NCBI RefSeq assembly: GCF_026004055.1
Contig: NZ_BPIJ01000001.1
Span: forward strand, 62,001-126,000
DNA length: 64,000 nt
Source: Meiothermus sp.
Lineage (GTDB): Bacteria; Deinococcota; Deinococci; Deinococcales; Thermaceae
Reading direction: 5' to 3'
Made by a program: the position numbers and the translations under genes
Notes under the pieces: model-generated
Database searches by the model: none
The model's input: the letters and a program-made list of their open reading frames with translations, nothing else
What the model was told of the DNA's origin: nothing
Part shown: piece after piece, positions 1 to 8,665 of the stretch
How the letters are laid out: each line of letters opens with the position of its first letter
How positions within the stretch are numbered: the first letter of the stretch is position 1

Positions 1-16
1 GAGCCGGTTCGCTGCA

Positions 17-475
17 ATGGCCGCCAAGGCCAGCCAGGGTGCCGACAAGCTGGAAGCTTTGTTCCTCCAGGGGAAATCCGCGTATGCCCAACGCCGCTAT
101 ACCGAAGCAGTCGAAGCGCTCTCGCAGGTAATACGGGAAAAACCCGATCAGGCCGAGGCCTGGTTCTTCCTGGGGGTCTCACAGTTCAACCTCAAAGACT
201 TTGCTGCTGCAGCAGAATCACTGGAAAAGGCCCAGGCTTTGGCACCTAGCGCCTCGACTGCGGCCAACCTGGGCGCGGCCTTGTACTCTGCGGGTAAATA
301 CTCCGATGCAGAGCGGGTGCTTTCGCAAGCGGTAGCCCTGGATGGTCGGAACCCGGTGGCGTGGTACAACCTAGGTTTGGCGCTTCGCTCCTTGGGCCGG
401 GTATCCGAGGCCCGGCGGGCCTGGCAGCGCTCCGCCGACTTGGGCTATGCCCCTGCCCGCGAATTATTGCGGTAG
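17..475 (+). CDS. TPR-repeat protein, 5' end possibly outside window
   Basis: About 150 residues made almost entirely of tetratricopeptide-type helix pairs: roughly residues 13-46, 47-80 and 81-114, then a partial fourth (for example AQRRYTEAVEAL and SAGKYSDAERVL). TPR arrays are protein-protein scaffolds; I see no catalytic domain. ATG 17 is the first in-frame Met in the window, but the frame is open back to base 2, so the real protein may be longer. The gene ends 9 bp before the SPOR gene on the same strand and the pair is followed by rex, so they may be cotranscribed. A role in the cell envelope is suggested only by the neighbour. Confidence 0.75.
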   Translation: MAAKASQGADKLEALFLQGKSAYAQRRYTEAVEALSQVIREKPDQAEAWFFLGVSQFNLKDFAAAAESLEKAQALAPSASTAANLGAALYSAGKYSDAERVLSQAVALDGRNPVAWYNLGLALRSLGRVSEARRAWQRSADLGYAPARELLR

Positions 476-484
476 ATTGGTGGC

Positions 485-1384
485 ATGGGTTGGCTTAGAA
501 CAAACTGGCTCGATGCGCTGATCTTTCTACTGGTAGCGGCCATCATGGCGGGCGTGGTGCTTTTTCTGACCGGGGTGAACCCATTTGGCGGCCCGCAGGG
601 GGGGCAAACAACCCCGGCGGTTCAGCCTTTGCCGCAGCCCCTGCCTCCCCCATCCTCGCCTGCGCAGTCCCAGCCCCAAACCACCCCGCCTCGCTCGCAA
701 ACCCCGCCTGCCGCGCGGCCCCAGCCCAAGCCGGAACCTGAGCCCGTGGTTACGGTGCTGCCTGTTCCGCAAGCGCCCCCGGCCCCGGCCAGCAAGCCCA
801 TCCCGGCCCCGCCCAAGGTAGAAGACAAACCCCCACAACCTACCCAATCGACGCAGCCGGTGGCCCGTCCGGCACCCCCGGTGGCCGAACGTCCCCTCCT
901 GAGCGCCGATGCACAGGGCAGTTGGCGGGTGATGGTGGGCTCCTTTGGCAACCGTGAAAACGCCGAACGCCTGGCTGCGACCCTGCGCCAGCAAGGCTAC
1001 CCGGTGCGCCTCGAGACCTCCGGCAGCCTCACCCGGGTCTGGGTGGGCCCCTACAGCAGCCAGGCTCGAGCCCGCACCATCGCCAACACGCTTGGTCAGT
1101 ACCAACCCCAAGTAGCCCGAATTGCGGCCAGCGCCCCCACAGCCCCCGCCCCCCAGCCCCAGACCGAACCTGCCCCCAGCACCGGCCGCTTCCTTCAGGT
1201 AGGGGCTTTCCGCAATGCCCAGAGCGCTCAGTCGGTGGTCGATGCTGTGCAACAAGCAGGTTACCCCGTAGTGCTGCTCGAGGAAGGTGGTTTGGTTAAG
1301 GTACGGGTAGGGCCTCTGGAAGATACCTCGAGTGCGGCTGCGGCCCTGCGGGCCAGGGGCCTCGAGGTATTGGAGGTTCGCTAG
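485..1384 (+). CDS. SPOR-domain membrane protein
   Basis: 299 residues: a short cytoplasmic N-terminus, one transmembrane segment (about residues 12-30), a Pro/Gln/Ala-rich linker (about 35-140) and two SPOR domains (about 146-212, starting WRVMVGSFGNRENAERLA, and 233-298, starting FLQVGAFRNAQSAQ). SPOR domains bind denuded peptidoglycan glycans, especially at division sites, so the likely place of action is the periplasmic side of the inner membrane at the septum. Two tandem SPOR domains on one anchor is an uncommon but known arrangement. The gene follows the TPR gene by 9 bp and precedes rex by 22 bp. The proline-rich linker creates long antisense open frames that I regard as shadows. Confidence 0.85.
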   Translation: MGWLRTNWLDALIFLLVAAIMAGVVLFLTGVNPFGGPQGGQTTPAVQPLPQPLPPPSSPAQSQPQTTPPRSQTPPAARPQPKPEPEPVVTVLPVPQAPPAPASKPIPAPPKVEDKPPQPTQSTQPVARPAPPVAERPLLSADAQGSWRVMVGSFGNRENAERLAATLRQQGYPVRLETSGSLTRVWVGPYSSQARARTIANTLGQYQPQVARIAASAPTAPAPQPQTEPAPSTGRFLQVGAFRNAQSAQSVVDAVQQAGYPVVLLEEGGLVKVRVGPLEDTSSAAAALRARGLEVLEVR

Positions 1385-1406
1385 ATGTTCCCAACAGGAG
1401 TTGTGT

Positions 1407-2048
1407 ATGGCTAAAGTACCCAGTGCGGCCATCTCCCGCCTGGTCACCTACCTGCGGATTTTGGAAGACCTCGAGGCCCGCGGCATCAACCGCACCTCCT
1501 CCGAACAACTGGCCGAGGAAGCCCAGGTTACCGCTTTCCAGGTACGCAAAGACCTCTCGTACTTTGGCAGCTACGGCACTCGAGGGGTAGGCTACACGGT
1601 GCAAATTTTACGCCGGGAACTGCGGCAAATTCTGGGCCTCAACCGTCGCTGGGGGCTTTGCATTGTGGGCATGGGCCGCTTGGGCCAGGCCATCGCCGAC
1701 TACCCTGGTTTCAGTGAGAATTTCGAACTGAAAGGCCTTTTTGACCGCGACCCTTCCAAGATCACCATGACCTTCCGGGGCCTGCACGTCGAAAGCATGG
1801 ACAACCTCCCCCGGGCGGTGGCCGAAAGACGCATCGAGTTCGGCCTTTTGGCGGTTCCTGCAGATTCGGCCCAAGCTGTAGCCAATCGTCTGGTAGAGTC
1901 GGGGATAAAGGGCATCCTGAACTTTGCCCCGGCAGTTTTGGAAGTGCCCAAGGAGGTAGCAGTGGAGAACGTGGACTTTCTGGCCGGGCTAAGCCGTCTC
2001 TCGTTCTTCGTACTAAACCCCAAATGGAGAGAGGAGATGATGGGATGA
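1407..2048 (+). CDS. rex: Redox-sensing transcriptional repressor Rex
   Basis: 213 residues, the usual Rex length. The N-terminal winged helix (about 1-80) contains the recognition region FQVRKDLSYFGSYGTRGVGY; the C-terminal Rossmann domain has the dinucleotide motif GMGRLGQAIADY and is followed by FDRDPSK. Rex senses the NADH/NAD+ ratio and, when NADH is low, represses genes for fermentative or alternative respiratory metabolism. The ATG at 1407 is chosen over upstream in-frame codons because it has an AGGAG ribosome binding site at 1396-1400 and gives the N-terminus MAKVPSAAISRL typical of the family. The TGA stop overlaps the ATG of the next gene (ATGA). Confidence 0.95.
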   Translation: MAKVPSAAISRLVTYLRILEDLEARGINRTSSEQLAEEAQVTAFQVRKDLSYFGSYGTRGVGYTVQILRRELRQILGLNRRWGLCIVGMGRLGQAIADYPGFSENFELKGLFDRDPSKITMTFRGLHVESMDNLPRAVAERRIEFGLLAVPADSAQAVANRLVESGIKGILNFAPAVLEVPKEVAVENVDFLAGLSRLSFFVLNPKWREEMMG

Positions 2049-2443
2049 AAAAGTTCACAGTGCTGGCAGCCGCCGCCGTGGTATTGGCGGGTTGTGGCAA
2101 CTTTGTCACCGATTTCGGGATTCCTTCGGTGCGTTTTCACTCGGTATCGTTTGGCCCCACCACCAGCGGCTATGAGGTGGTCTTCGAGGCACAGCCTTAC
2201 CTGGGCAGCCCTTCGGCGGTGATTACCCAGCTCAACCTGTCCGGCGCCACTACAACCCTCAACGGTTTTGGCGTACCCGAATGCCTGCCCCCCACGCTTC
2301 CCGACGCCTGCCCCAAGCAGACACAAAAGCTAGTCTTTGGCGCCAACCCGGGCACCCTGGCCATCACCGGCTATGTGGCCCAAAGCCTAAACGGCACGGT
2401 GCGCACGGTGAGCCTGCCCACCCCGGTGATTATTAACCCATAG
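2045..2443 (+). CDS. Small predicted lipoprotein
   Basis: 132 residues beginning MKKFTVLAAAAVVLAGCGN: positive n-region, hydrophobic core and lipobox LAGC, so a lipid-anchored envelope protein after cleavage before Cys17. The mature part is Ser/Thr/Pro-rich and looks like a small beta-sandwich; it contains two Cys residues (near PECLPPTLPDACPK) that might form a disulfide. I do not recognise a family. It is translationally coupled to rex (ATGA overlap, stop of rex at 2046-2048), with the purine-rich end of rex as its ribosome binding site. An in-frame ATG at 2024 exists but would destroy the signal peptide. Confidence 0.7.
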   Translation: MKKFTVLAAAAVVLAGCGNFVTDFGIPSVRFHSVSFGPTTSGYEVVFEAQPYLGSPSAVITQLNLSGATTTLNGFGVPECLPPTLPDACPKQTQKLVFGANPGTLAITGYVAQSLNGTVRTVSLPTPVIINP

Positions 2444-2559
2444 GGCTGCCCAGCATCACACCTAGCTAGGTCTAGACAGTATGTAACCCGGTGGCTGTTG
2501 AGCACACCGTTGTGAGGGTATACGGCAGATCCCCAACCCAGACTGACCCAGTTCTGGGT

Positions 2560-2565
2560 TATACT
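2560..2565 (+). promoter_or_regulatory. -10 box of a leaderless promoter
   Basis: TATACT ends 8 nt before the ATG at 2574, placing the predicted transcription start at or next to the start codon. No good -35 hexamer or Shine-Dalgarno sequence is seen. The same geometry recurs at several genes in this window. Confidence 0.6.
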
Positions 2566-2573
2566 TTGTTGGA

Positions 2574-3533
2574 ATGAGCGTGAAAGACTTCACCTACAGC
2601 CTGGATGCTTTGCTGGCAGCCTTTGAAGATCGCCTGCGCGAGGCGGTGCGCTCGGAGGTGGAGTTTGTCCAGCTCATCGAGGAAGACCTGGTAACAGCCG
2701 GGGGTAAGCGGGTGCGGCCCCGGCTGGTGTTTTTGGCCAGCAATGCCCTGGGTGGGGTTCCACATGCAATGGAGCTGGCCCTGGCAGTGGAGCTATTGCA
2801 CTCGGCCTCGCTCCTGCACGACGACCTGGTAGACGATGCCGAGACAAGGCGCGGCAAAGAGGCGGCCTTTCGCAAGTATGGCAACGCGGTCTCGGTGCTT
2901 TCGGGCGACTACCTGCTTTCGCGCCTGATGGCCTTGCTGGCCCAGACCGGCCGGATGGAGCTGGTGGCGATGTTTGCCGAGACCGCCCGGCAGCTCTCCG
3001 AGGCCGAGGTCTTGCAGTTTCAGGTGGCGGCTTTGCACGACTACTCACTGGAAAACTACGAGCGCATCATAGATGGTAAGACGGCCTCGGTGATGCGGGT
3101 GGCCTGTGAAGGGGTGGCGGTGCTGGGCGATGCGCCGGTGGAAGAGCGGGAGGCCTTGGCCCGCTTTGGCTCCCTGTACGGACAGGCTTTCCAGATGCGC
3201 GACGACTACCTGGACTTGATGGGCACCCCGGAGGTGTTGGGTAAACCGGCGGGTGGTGATGTGCGCGAGGGCAAGGTGACGCTCATCACCTTGCGGCTTC
3301 TGGAGGTTTACCCCAACGAAGTGGAGGCCATCTTCAAGCGCAGGGCCAGCGAGCCGAGCGATATTGCCCGCCTGCAGGAACTGGCGGTGCTTTCGGGGGC
3401 CGACCTCGAGGTTAAAGAGGCCATTGCGGCCCGGGTGGAGCAGGCCATTGCGGCCTTGCGTGTGTTGCCCCCCTCCAGCTACCGTGATGAGCTTGAATCC
3501 CTGGCCCGCCGTGAGCTAGTACGTGTAAGGTAG
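2574..3533 (+). CDS. Long-chain polyprenyl diphosphate synthase
   Basis: 319 residues of the trans-isoprenyl diphosphate synthase family. The first Asp-rich motif is in HDDLVDDAETRRGKE and the second in FQMRDDYLD; GGKRVRPRLVFL near residue 43 is the conserved diphosphate-binding stretch. Members condense isopentenyl diphosphate onto an allylic primer. Small residues ahead of the first Asp motif (ELLHSASLLHDD) fit a long-chain enzyme (heptaprenyl to solanesyl type) making the menaquinone side chain rather than farnesyl or geranylgeranyl diphosphate; this is inferred. Start ATG 2574 is preceded by a -10 box and not by a ribosome binding site, so it is probably translated from a leaderless message. 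It converges with the thioesterase gene. Confidence 0.88.
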   Translation: MSVKDFTYSLDALLAAFEDRLREAVRSEVEFVQLIEEDLVTAGGKRVRPRLVFLASNALGGVPHAMELALAVELLHSASLLHDDLVDDAETRRGKEAAFRKYGNAVSVLSGDYLLSRLMALLAQTGRMELVAMFAETARQLSEAEVLQFQVAALHDYSLENYERIIDGKTASVMRVACEGVAVLGDAPVEEREALARFGSLYGQAFQMRDDYLDLMGTPEVLGKPAGGDVREGKVTLITLRLLEVYPNEVEAIFKRRASEPSDIARLQELAVLSGADLEVKEAIAARVEQAIAALRVLPPSSYRDELESLARRELVRVR

Positions 3534-3553
3534 TCGGTGGTGCAGACCGTGTT

Positions 3554-3913
3554 CTACCCATCCACAGGGGTGGGTTTTCCCTGTTCATCAACCGCCACAT
3601 ACGTCAGGTTGCCCTTGGTCGCCAGCATCCGGGGTTCGCGCAGGTTCTCGCGGTAGACCTCGACTTCCACGGTGAGCGAGGTACGGCCTACTTTGGCGAC
3701 CCTGGCCACGACCTCGAGCAAATCGCCGACCTTGATGGGCACCTCGAATACCACCTCGCCGACCCGCACCGTCACGCAGCGCTTGCGGGCCCGGCGGATG
3801 GCCGCATAGGAGCCCACCTTGTCCATCAGGCCCAGCACAAACCCCCCAAAGGCATTGCCCCCAGGGTTGGCGTGTTCGGGAAAAACCAGTTCTAGGGTAC
3901 GGGCTTCGCTCAT
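3554..3913 (-). CDS. Hotdog-fold acyl-CoA thioesterase
   Basis: 119 residues, one hotdog domain of the BACH/YciA type: VFPEHANPGGNAFGGFVLGLMDKVGSYAA carries the conserved Asn/His-region and the catalytic-side Asp (LMDKVGS), followed by CVTVRVGEVVFEVPIKVGDLLEV. Such enzymes hydrolyse medium- to long-chain acyl-CoA in the cytoplasm. The C-terminus (TYVAVDEQGKPTPV) matches the family. A GAGGG-type purine stretch lies about 10 nt before the ATG. It faces the polyprenyl synthase gene (gap 20 bp) and diverges from gdhA. Confidence 0.85.
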   Translation of the reverse strand: MSEARTLELVFPEHANPGGNAFGGFVLGLMDKVGSYAAIRRARKRCVTVRVGEVVFEVPIKVGDLLEVVARVAKVGRTSLTVEVEVYRENLREPRMLATKGNLTYVAVDEQGKPTPVDG

Positions 3914-4215
3914 AGCATCACCGCCCTCAGCCTACCGGTTTGCTGCTGCACTCGGCAATGTGCCTATAACCGCATCTACAGTACCCACTGAAAGCTTCAC
4001 GTCTTGAGTTGGCTCGGCCCACCCCAATCTTTCCGGCGGTGTGTCGATAAATCGATAATCGCTTCCTGCAGGGGCCTTGGATGTAAGGAAAAACAAGCGA
4101 AGCGCACTTGGTTTCATCTCAAACCGGCCTCCAGGTATACTCAACGTCGCAATTAGGGTCAAACGCCCATGCGGGCTATGACAAAATGGCCCAAGACTGT
4201 AACGGAGGTTTCTAA
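3914..4215. other. Divergent intergenic region before gdhA
   Basis: About 300 bp without a convincing gene. It holds the start region of the thioesterase gene, a direct repeat CGATAA (4045-4050 and 4053-4058) inside a locally A/T-rich patch that could be an operator, and a -10 hexamer TATACT at 4136-4141 for gdhA with a roughly 68-nt leader. A 96-codon antisense frame crosses it but has no family features. Confidence 0.5.
4136..4141 (+). promoter_or_regulatory. -10 box for gdhAB
   Basis: TATACT with a predicted start near 4148 and a leader that contains GGAGG at 4204-4208, well placed for ATG 4216. The -35 region (TTTCAT near 4112) is weak, which may mean activator dependence. Confidence 0.45.
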
Positions 4216-5490
4216 ATGCCACTCAGAAACGCCTACCGCCCCCCCGGAGATGCAAGCCTGTGGGATAGCTTTTTGCGCCGCCTCGAGGCTACCATCCGGG
4301 TCGCCAAGATTCACCCCGCCACCATTCAGTACCTCACCCACCCCAAACGGGTAGTGGGCGTCTCGTTGCCGGTGGTGATGGACGACGGGGGGGTGCGCAA
4401 CTTTACCGCCTACCGGGTGATCCACAACATCGCCCGGGGCCCTGCTTTGGGGGGGGTGCGCTATCACCCAGAGGTGGGGCTGGGCCAGACCTGTGGCATG
4501 GCCGCCTGGATGACCCTGAAATCGGCGGTGTTTGGCCTGCCTTTTGGGGGGTCGGCGGGTGGGGTGGTGGTAGAACCTGCCAAGCTCTCGAGGCGCGAAC
4601 TCGAGCGCCTTTCGCGCCGCTACGTGACCGAACTGATCGAACTGATCGGGCCGGACGAAGACGTGCTGGCCCCCGACGTGGGCACCAACGAATTCATCAT
4701 GGCCTGGTTCCAGGACACCTTTACCATGACCCGGGGCCAAACCGCCCTGAGCGCCGTGACCGGTAAGCCGACCCAGCTCGGGGGGGTAGCGGTTCGGGAT
4801 GAAGGCGGTGGGCAGGGCTTGGTGTATGTGCTTTCTGACTTGGCCCAGGTTAACGGGTGGCCGGTGCAGGAGGCTAGCGTAGCCATCCAGGGCTTCGGGC
4901 AGGTGGGCAGTGCGGTAGCCCGGTATGCAGTCAGGGAAGGGCTCCGGGTGGTGGCCGTCTCCACCAGCCGGGGTGGAGTGTACAACCCCGAAGGGCTGGA
5001 TGTGGCGGCCCTCGAGCAGCACTATGCCCAGCAGGGGCACCTAGAAGGCTTCCCTGGCGGCCAGTACATCACCAACTACGAGCTTTTGACCCTGAAGGTA
5101 GACTACCTGGTGCCGGCGGCTGTGGAGGGCGTCATCAACGAGCGCAATGCCCAGCAAATTGCAGCCCGGGTGGTGCTCGAGGGAGCCAATGGGGCCATTA
5201 CCCCGGAGGCCGAATACCTGCTAAAGCTCCAGGGCACCCAGATTGTGCCCGACATCCTGGCCAACGGCGGCGGGCTGGTGCTCTCGTACCTCGAGTGGGT
5301 ACAAGACCTCTCGATGCTTTTCTTTGAAGAGGGCGAAGTGCAGCAAAAGCTGCGCGAGTTCATACACCAGAGCTTGCAGGCGGTGCTCGAGCGGGCCAAA
5401 CCCCTGCAGGGCGACCTGCGGGCGGGGGCCTATGCGCTGGCCTTAGAGCGCATCAACGAGGCCAGCCGTCTGCGCGGCGTGTATCCGTAA
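4216..5490 (+). CDS. gdhA: Glutamate dehydrogenase homologue GdhA, probably regulatory subunit
   Basis: 424 residues of the Glu/Leu/Phe/Val dehydrogenase family, with the NAD(P) fingerprint GFGQVGSAVARYAV near residue 230. Two of the three active-site lysines are lost: the Lys of PAKGGIRYH is Leu78 and the Lys of GGGKGG is Ala114 (GGSAGG); Lys102 and the catalytic Asp154 (APDVGT) remain. In Thermus thermophilus GDH is a hetero-oligomer in which GdhA is the regulatory, non-catalytic partner of GdhB and takes part in leucine activation; this gene has the same order and the same kind of losses. RBS GGAGG at 4204-4208 supports ATG 4216. The intact catalytic gene follows 70 bp downstream. Confidence 0.85.
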   Translation: MPLRNAYRPPGDASLWDSFLRRLEATIRVAKIHPATIQYLTHPKRVVGVSLPVVMDDGGVRNFTAYRVIHNIARGPALGGVRYHPEVGLGQTCGMAAWMTLKSAVFGLPFGGSAGGVVVEPAKLSRRELERLSRRYVTELIELIGPDEDVLAPDVGTNEFIMAWFQDTFTMTRGQTALSAVTGKPTQLGGVAVRDEGGGQGLVYVLSDLAQVNGWPVQEASVAIQGFGQVGSAVARYAVREGLRVVAVSTSRGGVYNPEGLDVAALEQHYAQQGHLEGFPGGQYITNYELLTLKVDYLVPAAVEGVINERNAQQIAARVVLEGANGAITPEAEYLLKLQGTQIVPDILANGGGLVLSYLEWVQDLSMLFFEEGEVQQKLREFIHQSLQAVLERAKPLQGDLRAGAYALALERINEASRLRGVYP

Positions 5491-5560
5491 GAGGCCCCTT
5501 GCCTGGCTTTAGTACGCAAACTTCTGTTAGCAATGAACCATCCGCTTTGTGGAGGCGTGC

Positions 5561-6838
5561 ATGAAATCCGAACCCCTTTCCTACCTTTGCAACGACAATA
5601 TCGGCCCCTGGGAAATCTATCTGGCCCAGGTTGACCGCGTCACCCCTTATCTGGGCAAACTGGCTTTTTGGGTCGAAGACCTCAAAAGGCCCAAGCGCAT
5701 TCTGATTGTGGATGTGCCCATCCAGATGGACGACGGTTCGGTGGCCCACTTCGAGGGCTACCGGGTTCACCACAACACCTTCCGGGGCCCCGCCAAGGGC
5801 GGCATTCGCTACCACCAGGACGTAACCCTCTCCGAAGTGATGGCCCTTTCGGCCTGGATGACCATCAAGAACGCCGCCGTGGGCCTGCCCTACGGGGGTG
5901 GCAAGGGAGGCATCCGGGTAGATCCGCGTAAGCTCAGCCCCGGCGAGATCGAGCGCCTGACCCGCCGGTATACCTCCGAAATCGGGATCATCATTGGCCC
6001 GGACAAAGATATTCCCGCCCCCGATATGGGCACCGGGGCCCGCGAGATGGCCTGGATGATGGATACCTACTCCATGAACGTGGGACGCACGGCCCCGGGG
6101 GTGGTTACCGGAAAGCCCATTGCGGTGGGCGGTTCGTTGGGCCGGCAGGATGCTACCGGGCGCGGGGTGTTCGTGACGGCGGCGGTGGCAGCGGAAAAAA
6201 TCGGCCTGCCCGTGGAAGGTAGCCGGGTAGCGGTACAGGGCTTTGGCAATGTGGGCAACGCAGCCGCCCGCATTTTCCACGACCACGGCGCCAAAGTGGT
6301 GGCGGTTTCGGATGTTACGGGCGGCCTTCGCAATGACGCGGGCATAGACCCCTACGACCTGACTGCCTACGTCCGGCAGATGGGAGGGGTGAAGGGTTAC
6401 CCCAAAGCCGAGCCCATTCCTGCCGCCGAGGTGCTGACCACCCCCTGCGAGTTTTTGGTTCCTGCAGCGCTCGAGAAGCAGATTACCGAAGCCAACGCCT
6501 GGAAGGTACAGTGCAAAATCGTTGCCGAGGGGGCCAACGGCCCCACCACCCCCGCCGCCGATGATATTCTGGCCGAGCGGGGGATTCTGGTCATTCCCGA
6601 TGTGATTGCCAACGCAGGCGGCGTCACGGTGAGCTACTTTGAATGGGTGCAGGACTTCAACAGCTTTTTCTGGACGGAAGATGAAATTAATGCCAAGCTC
6701 GAGCGCCTCATGCGCCAATCGTTTGAGGCGGTCTGGCAGGTCTCTCAGGATAAAAAGGTCTCTCTACGCACGGCCGCTTACATTGTGGCGGCCACCCGGG
6801 TACTGGAAGCACGCTCGCTGTTGGGGCTCTACCCGTAA
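5561..6838 (+). CDS. gdhB: Glutamate dehydrogenase catalytic subunit GdhB
   Basis: 425 residues. All family catalytic residues are present: Lys79 (PAKGGIRYH), Lys103 (MTIKNAA), Lys115 (YGGGKGGI) and Asp155 (APDMGTG), plus the dinucleotide-binding motif [13 protein letters not shown]. The enzyme interconverts glutamate and 2-oxoglutarate plus ammonia with NAD(P). ATG 5561 follows GTGGAGG (5549-5555), which is better read as the ribosome binding site than as an earlier GTG start. The gene lies 70 bp after gdhA on the same strand and very likely shares its message, so the two subunits can assemble into the mixed hexamer known from Thermus. Confidence 0.93.
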   Translation: MKSEPLSYLCNDNIGPWEIYLAQVDRVTPYLGKLAFWVEDLKRPKRILIVDVPIQMDDGSVAHFEGYRVHHNTFRGPAKGGIRYHQDVTLSEVMALSAWMTIKNAAVGLPYGGGKGGIRVDPRKLSPGEIERLTRRYTSEIGIIIGPDKDIPAPDMGTGAREMAWMMDTYSMNVGRTAPGVVTGKPIAVGGSLGRQDATGRGVFVTAAVAAEKIGLPVEGSRVAVQGFGNVGNAAARIFHDHGAKVVAVSDVTGGLRNDAGIDPYDLTAYVRQMGGVKGYPKAEPIPAAEVLTTPCEFLVPAALEKQITEANAWKVQCKIVAEGANGPTTPAADDILAERGILVIPDVIANAGGVTVSYFEWVQDFNSFFWTEDEINAKLERLMRQSFEAVWQVSQDKKVSLRTAAYIVAATRVLEARSLLGLYP

Positions 6839-6850
6839 GGCGAGGCTTCT

Positions 6851-7621
6851 TCAGGACTGGGCGGCTTGGGGTTTGGGCTTGACGCCCACATAACGCGTGG
6901 CGGTCCAGATCAACACCGCTGCAAACACCAGCCGTAGCCAGAACTCGGGCAGTTGATTGGCCACCAGACCACCCGCAAAGGCCCCCGCCAGAATGCCTAC
7001 CACCAGGCCCGGTACATACGCCTGGGCCAGGTTGCCGTGGCGGTAGTGGGTATAAGACCCCACCAGGGCCGAAGGAATCATGGCCAGCAGGGAGGTACCC
7101 TGGGCGGTGTGCTGCTCGAGGCCTACCAACAGCACCATAATCGGCACCGTGATGGTGCCGCCCCCCACCCCCAGCAGGCCCGAGGCAAAACCGGCAGCGG
7201 CCCCGGTAATCAGCAAGGGTATGATGCGAAGCCAGCCCTGCAAGGGCTCTTCGACATGGGGGATGTAGGGCTTGAGCAAAAGGCTCAGGGCGACCACCAC
7301 CAGATACCAGCCAAACACCCGCTTGAGCCTCCACTCGGGCAGGCGGTTGGCGTAGCGGGCGCCCCAGTTGGCGGTGACCATGGCGCTCGGGAAAATGAGC
7401 AGGGCAGCCAGCCAGTCCACGGTGCCATGGGTGGCATAAGAGAAGGCACCGGCCAGGCCGGTGAAAACCACCATCACCAGGCTGGTAGCCACCGCTTGGT
7501 GCTGGCTTAGCTTCAAGAATGCCGACATTAGCGGAACGGCCACGATACCGCCGCCTAGCCCAACCAGTCCCCCAAATGCGCCCGCTACCAGGCCGATCCA
7601 CAGACTCGATAGATTCACCAT
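6851..7621 (-). CDS. TauE/SafE-family membrane transporter
   Basis: 256 residues, highly hydrophobic with about eight transmembrane segments and two internally similar halves, each opening with a Gly-rich stretch: GAFGGLVGLGGGIVAVPLM and GFASGLLGVGGGTITVPIM. This duplication is the signature of the TauE/SafE (DUF81) family of sulfite, sulfoacetate or other organosulfur anion exporters; the substrate here cannot be told from sequence. I chose ATG 7621 (MVNLSSLWIGLV) rather than the TTG at 7681 because the latter would overlap the dipeptidase gene and add a non-hydrophobic tail. It follows the dipeptidase by 32 bp on the same strand. Confidence 0.85.
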   Translation of the reverse strand: MVNLSSLWIGLVAGAFGGLVGLGGGIVAVPLMSAFLKLSQHQAVATSLVMVVFTGLAGAFSYATHGTVDWLAALLIFPSAMVTANWGARYANRLPEWRLKRVFGWYLVVVALSLLLKPYIPHVEEPLQGWLRIIPLLITGAAAGFASGLLGVGGGTITVPIMVLLVGLEQHTAQGTSLLAMIPSALVGSYTHYRHGNLAQAYVPGLVVGILAGAFAGGLVANQLPEFWLRLVFAAVLIWTATRYVGVKPKPQAAQS

Positions 7622-7653
7622 TCCGTTATACCACAACGGGTTGGATTTTAGAT

Positions 7654-8652
7654 TCAAAATTGCAAGGCGGTGTGCAACCAACGGAGCCAGTTTTCGCCCA
7701 GCACGCCCTGCCGGAAGGAGGTGGGCACCAGTTCACCGATTTTGTGCAGGTCGGCCGGTTGGTTCAGGCCCTCGGGGTTCTCGTGCATGCCGAAGCCCCC
7801 ATCAAAATCGGAGCCGATGCCCACTTTGTCCCAGCCGATCAGGCTAGCGGTGTGGGCCATGTGCTGCCTTACTGCCTCCAGCTTCACCCGCGGCATGCCG
7901 CGCTGCCAGGTATGATCCAGGAAAAACCCGAAGAGCACCGTGCCGATCACGCCGCCCCGCTGCCCGATGGCCCGAATCATGGCGTCGCTCAGGTGGCGGT
8001 TGGCAAAAGGGGGCTCTTCGCCCCCCAGCAAGGCCCGAGGGTTGCTGTGGGTGGCGCAAACCGACCCCTCAAATACCTCCAGGGCCTGCCAGAAGGCCTG
8101 TTCGTCCATGTGGGAAAAGTCCAGGATCAGGCGGCTCTCGTTCATGGCGTGCATCAGTTCAAATCCCAACTCGCTCAGGCCGCCGGGTTCGCGGGTGCCG
8201 CCCGAGTAGCGGGTGCGGTTCCAGGCCGGGCCCACAAGGCGCACCCCCTGCGCCTTCCAGAACCCTACCTCGCTTGGTTCGCGGATGCACTCGGCGCCCT
8301 CGATCAGGATGACCAGAGCGGTCACATGGTCTTCCGGCCACAAAGCCAGGTGCTTTTGCAGGTTGGTCTGATCGCGCAGAATGCGTACCCACCCCTGTTC
8401 TTCCCAGCGCAGATACACCTCGAGTTGCTTCAGAGCTTGCTGGTGCGCGCTCTGGGGGCTGGTGTACTTGCGCGGATCTACCCAGAGGGTCGCAAAACAG
8501 ATGCCTACGTTGCCTTCTCGAAGGGCAGGGAGGGTCACGACGGGCACATCAGGGTGGGCGTTCTGTTCGCGCAACACTGCAAGCGGCAGGGTGAGGTCGC
8601 GCCCCAGGTCTACTACGTTGTGGGCCAGGTCGAGGTGGGCATCAACGATCAT
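7654..8652 (-). CDS. Membrane-dipeptidase family (peptidase M19) enzyme
   Basis: 332 residues with the M19 zinc-binding pattern: the HxD pair in MIVDAHLDLAHN, the bridging Glu in LIEGAEC, His residues in DFSHMDE and ATHSNPRAL, and the C-terminal IGSDFDGGFG. M19 enzymes hydrolyse dipeptides, including D-containing ones, with two zinc ions; bacterial homologues are cytoplasmic and no signal peptide is seen. A TATGAT box ends 7 nt before the ATG, with no ribosome binding site, suggesting a leaderless transcript. The exporter gene lies 32 bp downstream. The pair diverges from the photolyase gene. Confidence 0.9.
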   Translation of the reverse strand: MIVDAHLDLAHNVVDLGRDLTLPLAVLREQNAHPDVPVVTLPALREGNVGICFATLWVDPRKYTSPQSAHQQALKQLEVYLRWEEQGWVRILRDQTNLQKHLALWPEDHVTALVILIEGAECIREPSEVGFWKAQGVRLVGPAWNRTRYSGGTREPGGLSELGFELMHAMNESRLILDFSHMDEQAFWQALEVFEGSVCATHSNPRALLGGEEPPFANRHLSDAMIRAIGQRGGVIGTVLFGFFLDHTWQRGMPRVKLEAVRQHMAHTASLIGWDKVGIGSDFDGGFGMHENPEGLNQPADLHKIGELVPTSFRQGVLGENWLRWLHTALQF

Positions 8653-8659
8653 GGCTCAC

Positions 8660-8665
8660 ATCATA
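8660..8665 (-). promoter_or_regulatory. -10 box of leaderless dipeptidase promoter
   Basis: On the minus strand TATGAT (8665 to 8660), then exactly 7 nt, then ATG at 8652. The predicted transcription start coincides with the start codon. No recognisable -35. Confidence 0.5.

Noticed and set aside
527-1447. 306-codon antisense frame over the SPOR gene
   Set aside because: Gly/Arg-rich mirror of the Pro/Gln-rich linker with no domain.
3932-4222. 96-codon minus-strand frame upstream of gdhA
   Set aside because: No homology and it covers the gdhA promoter and leader.
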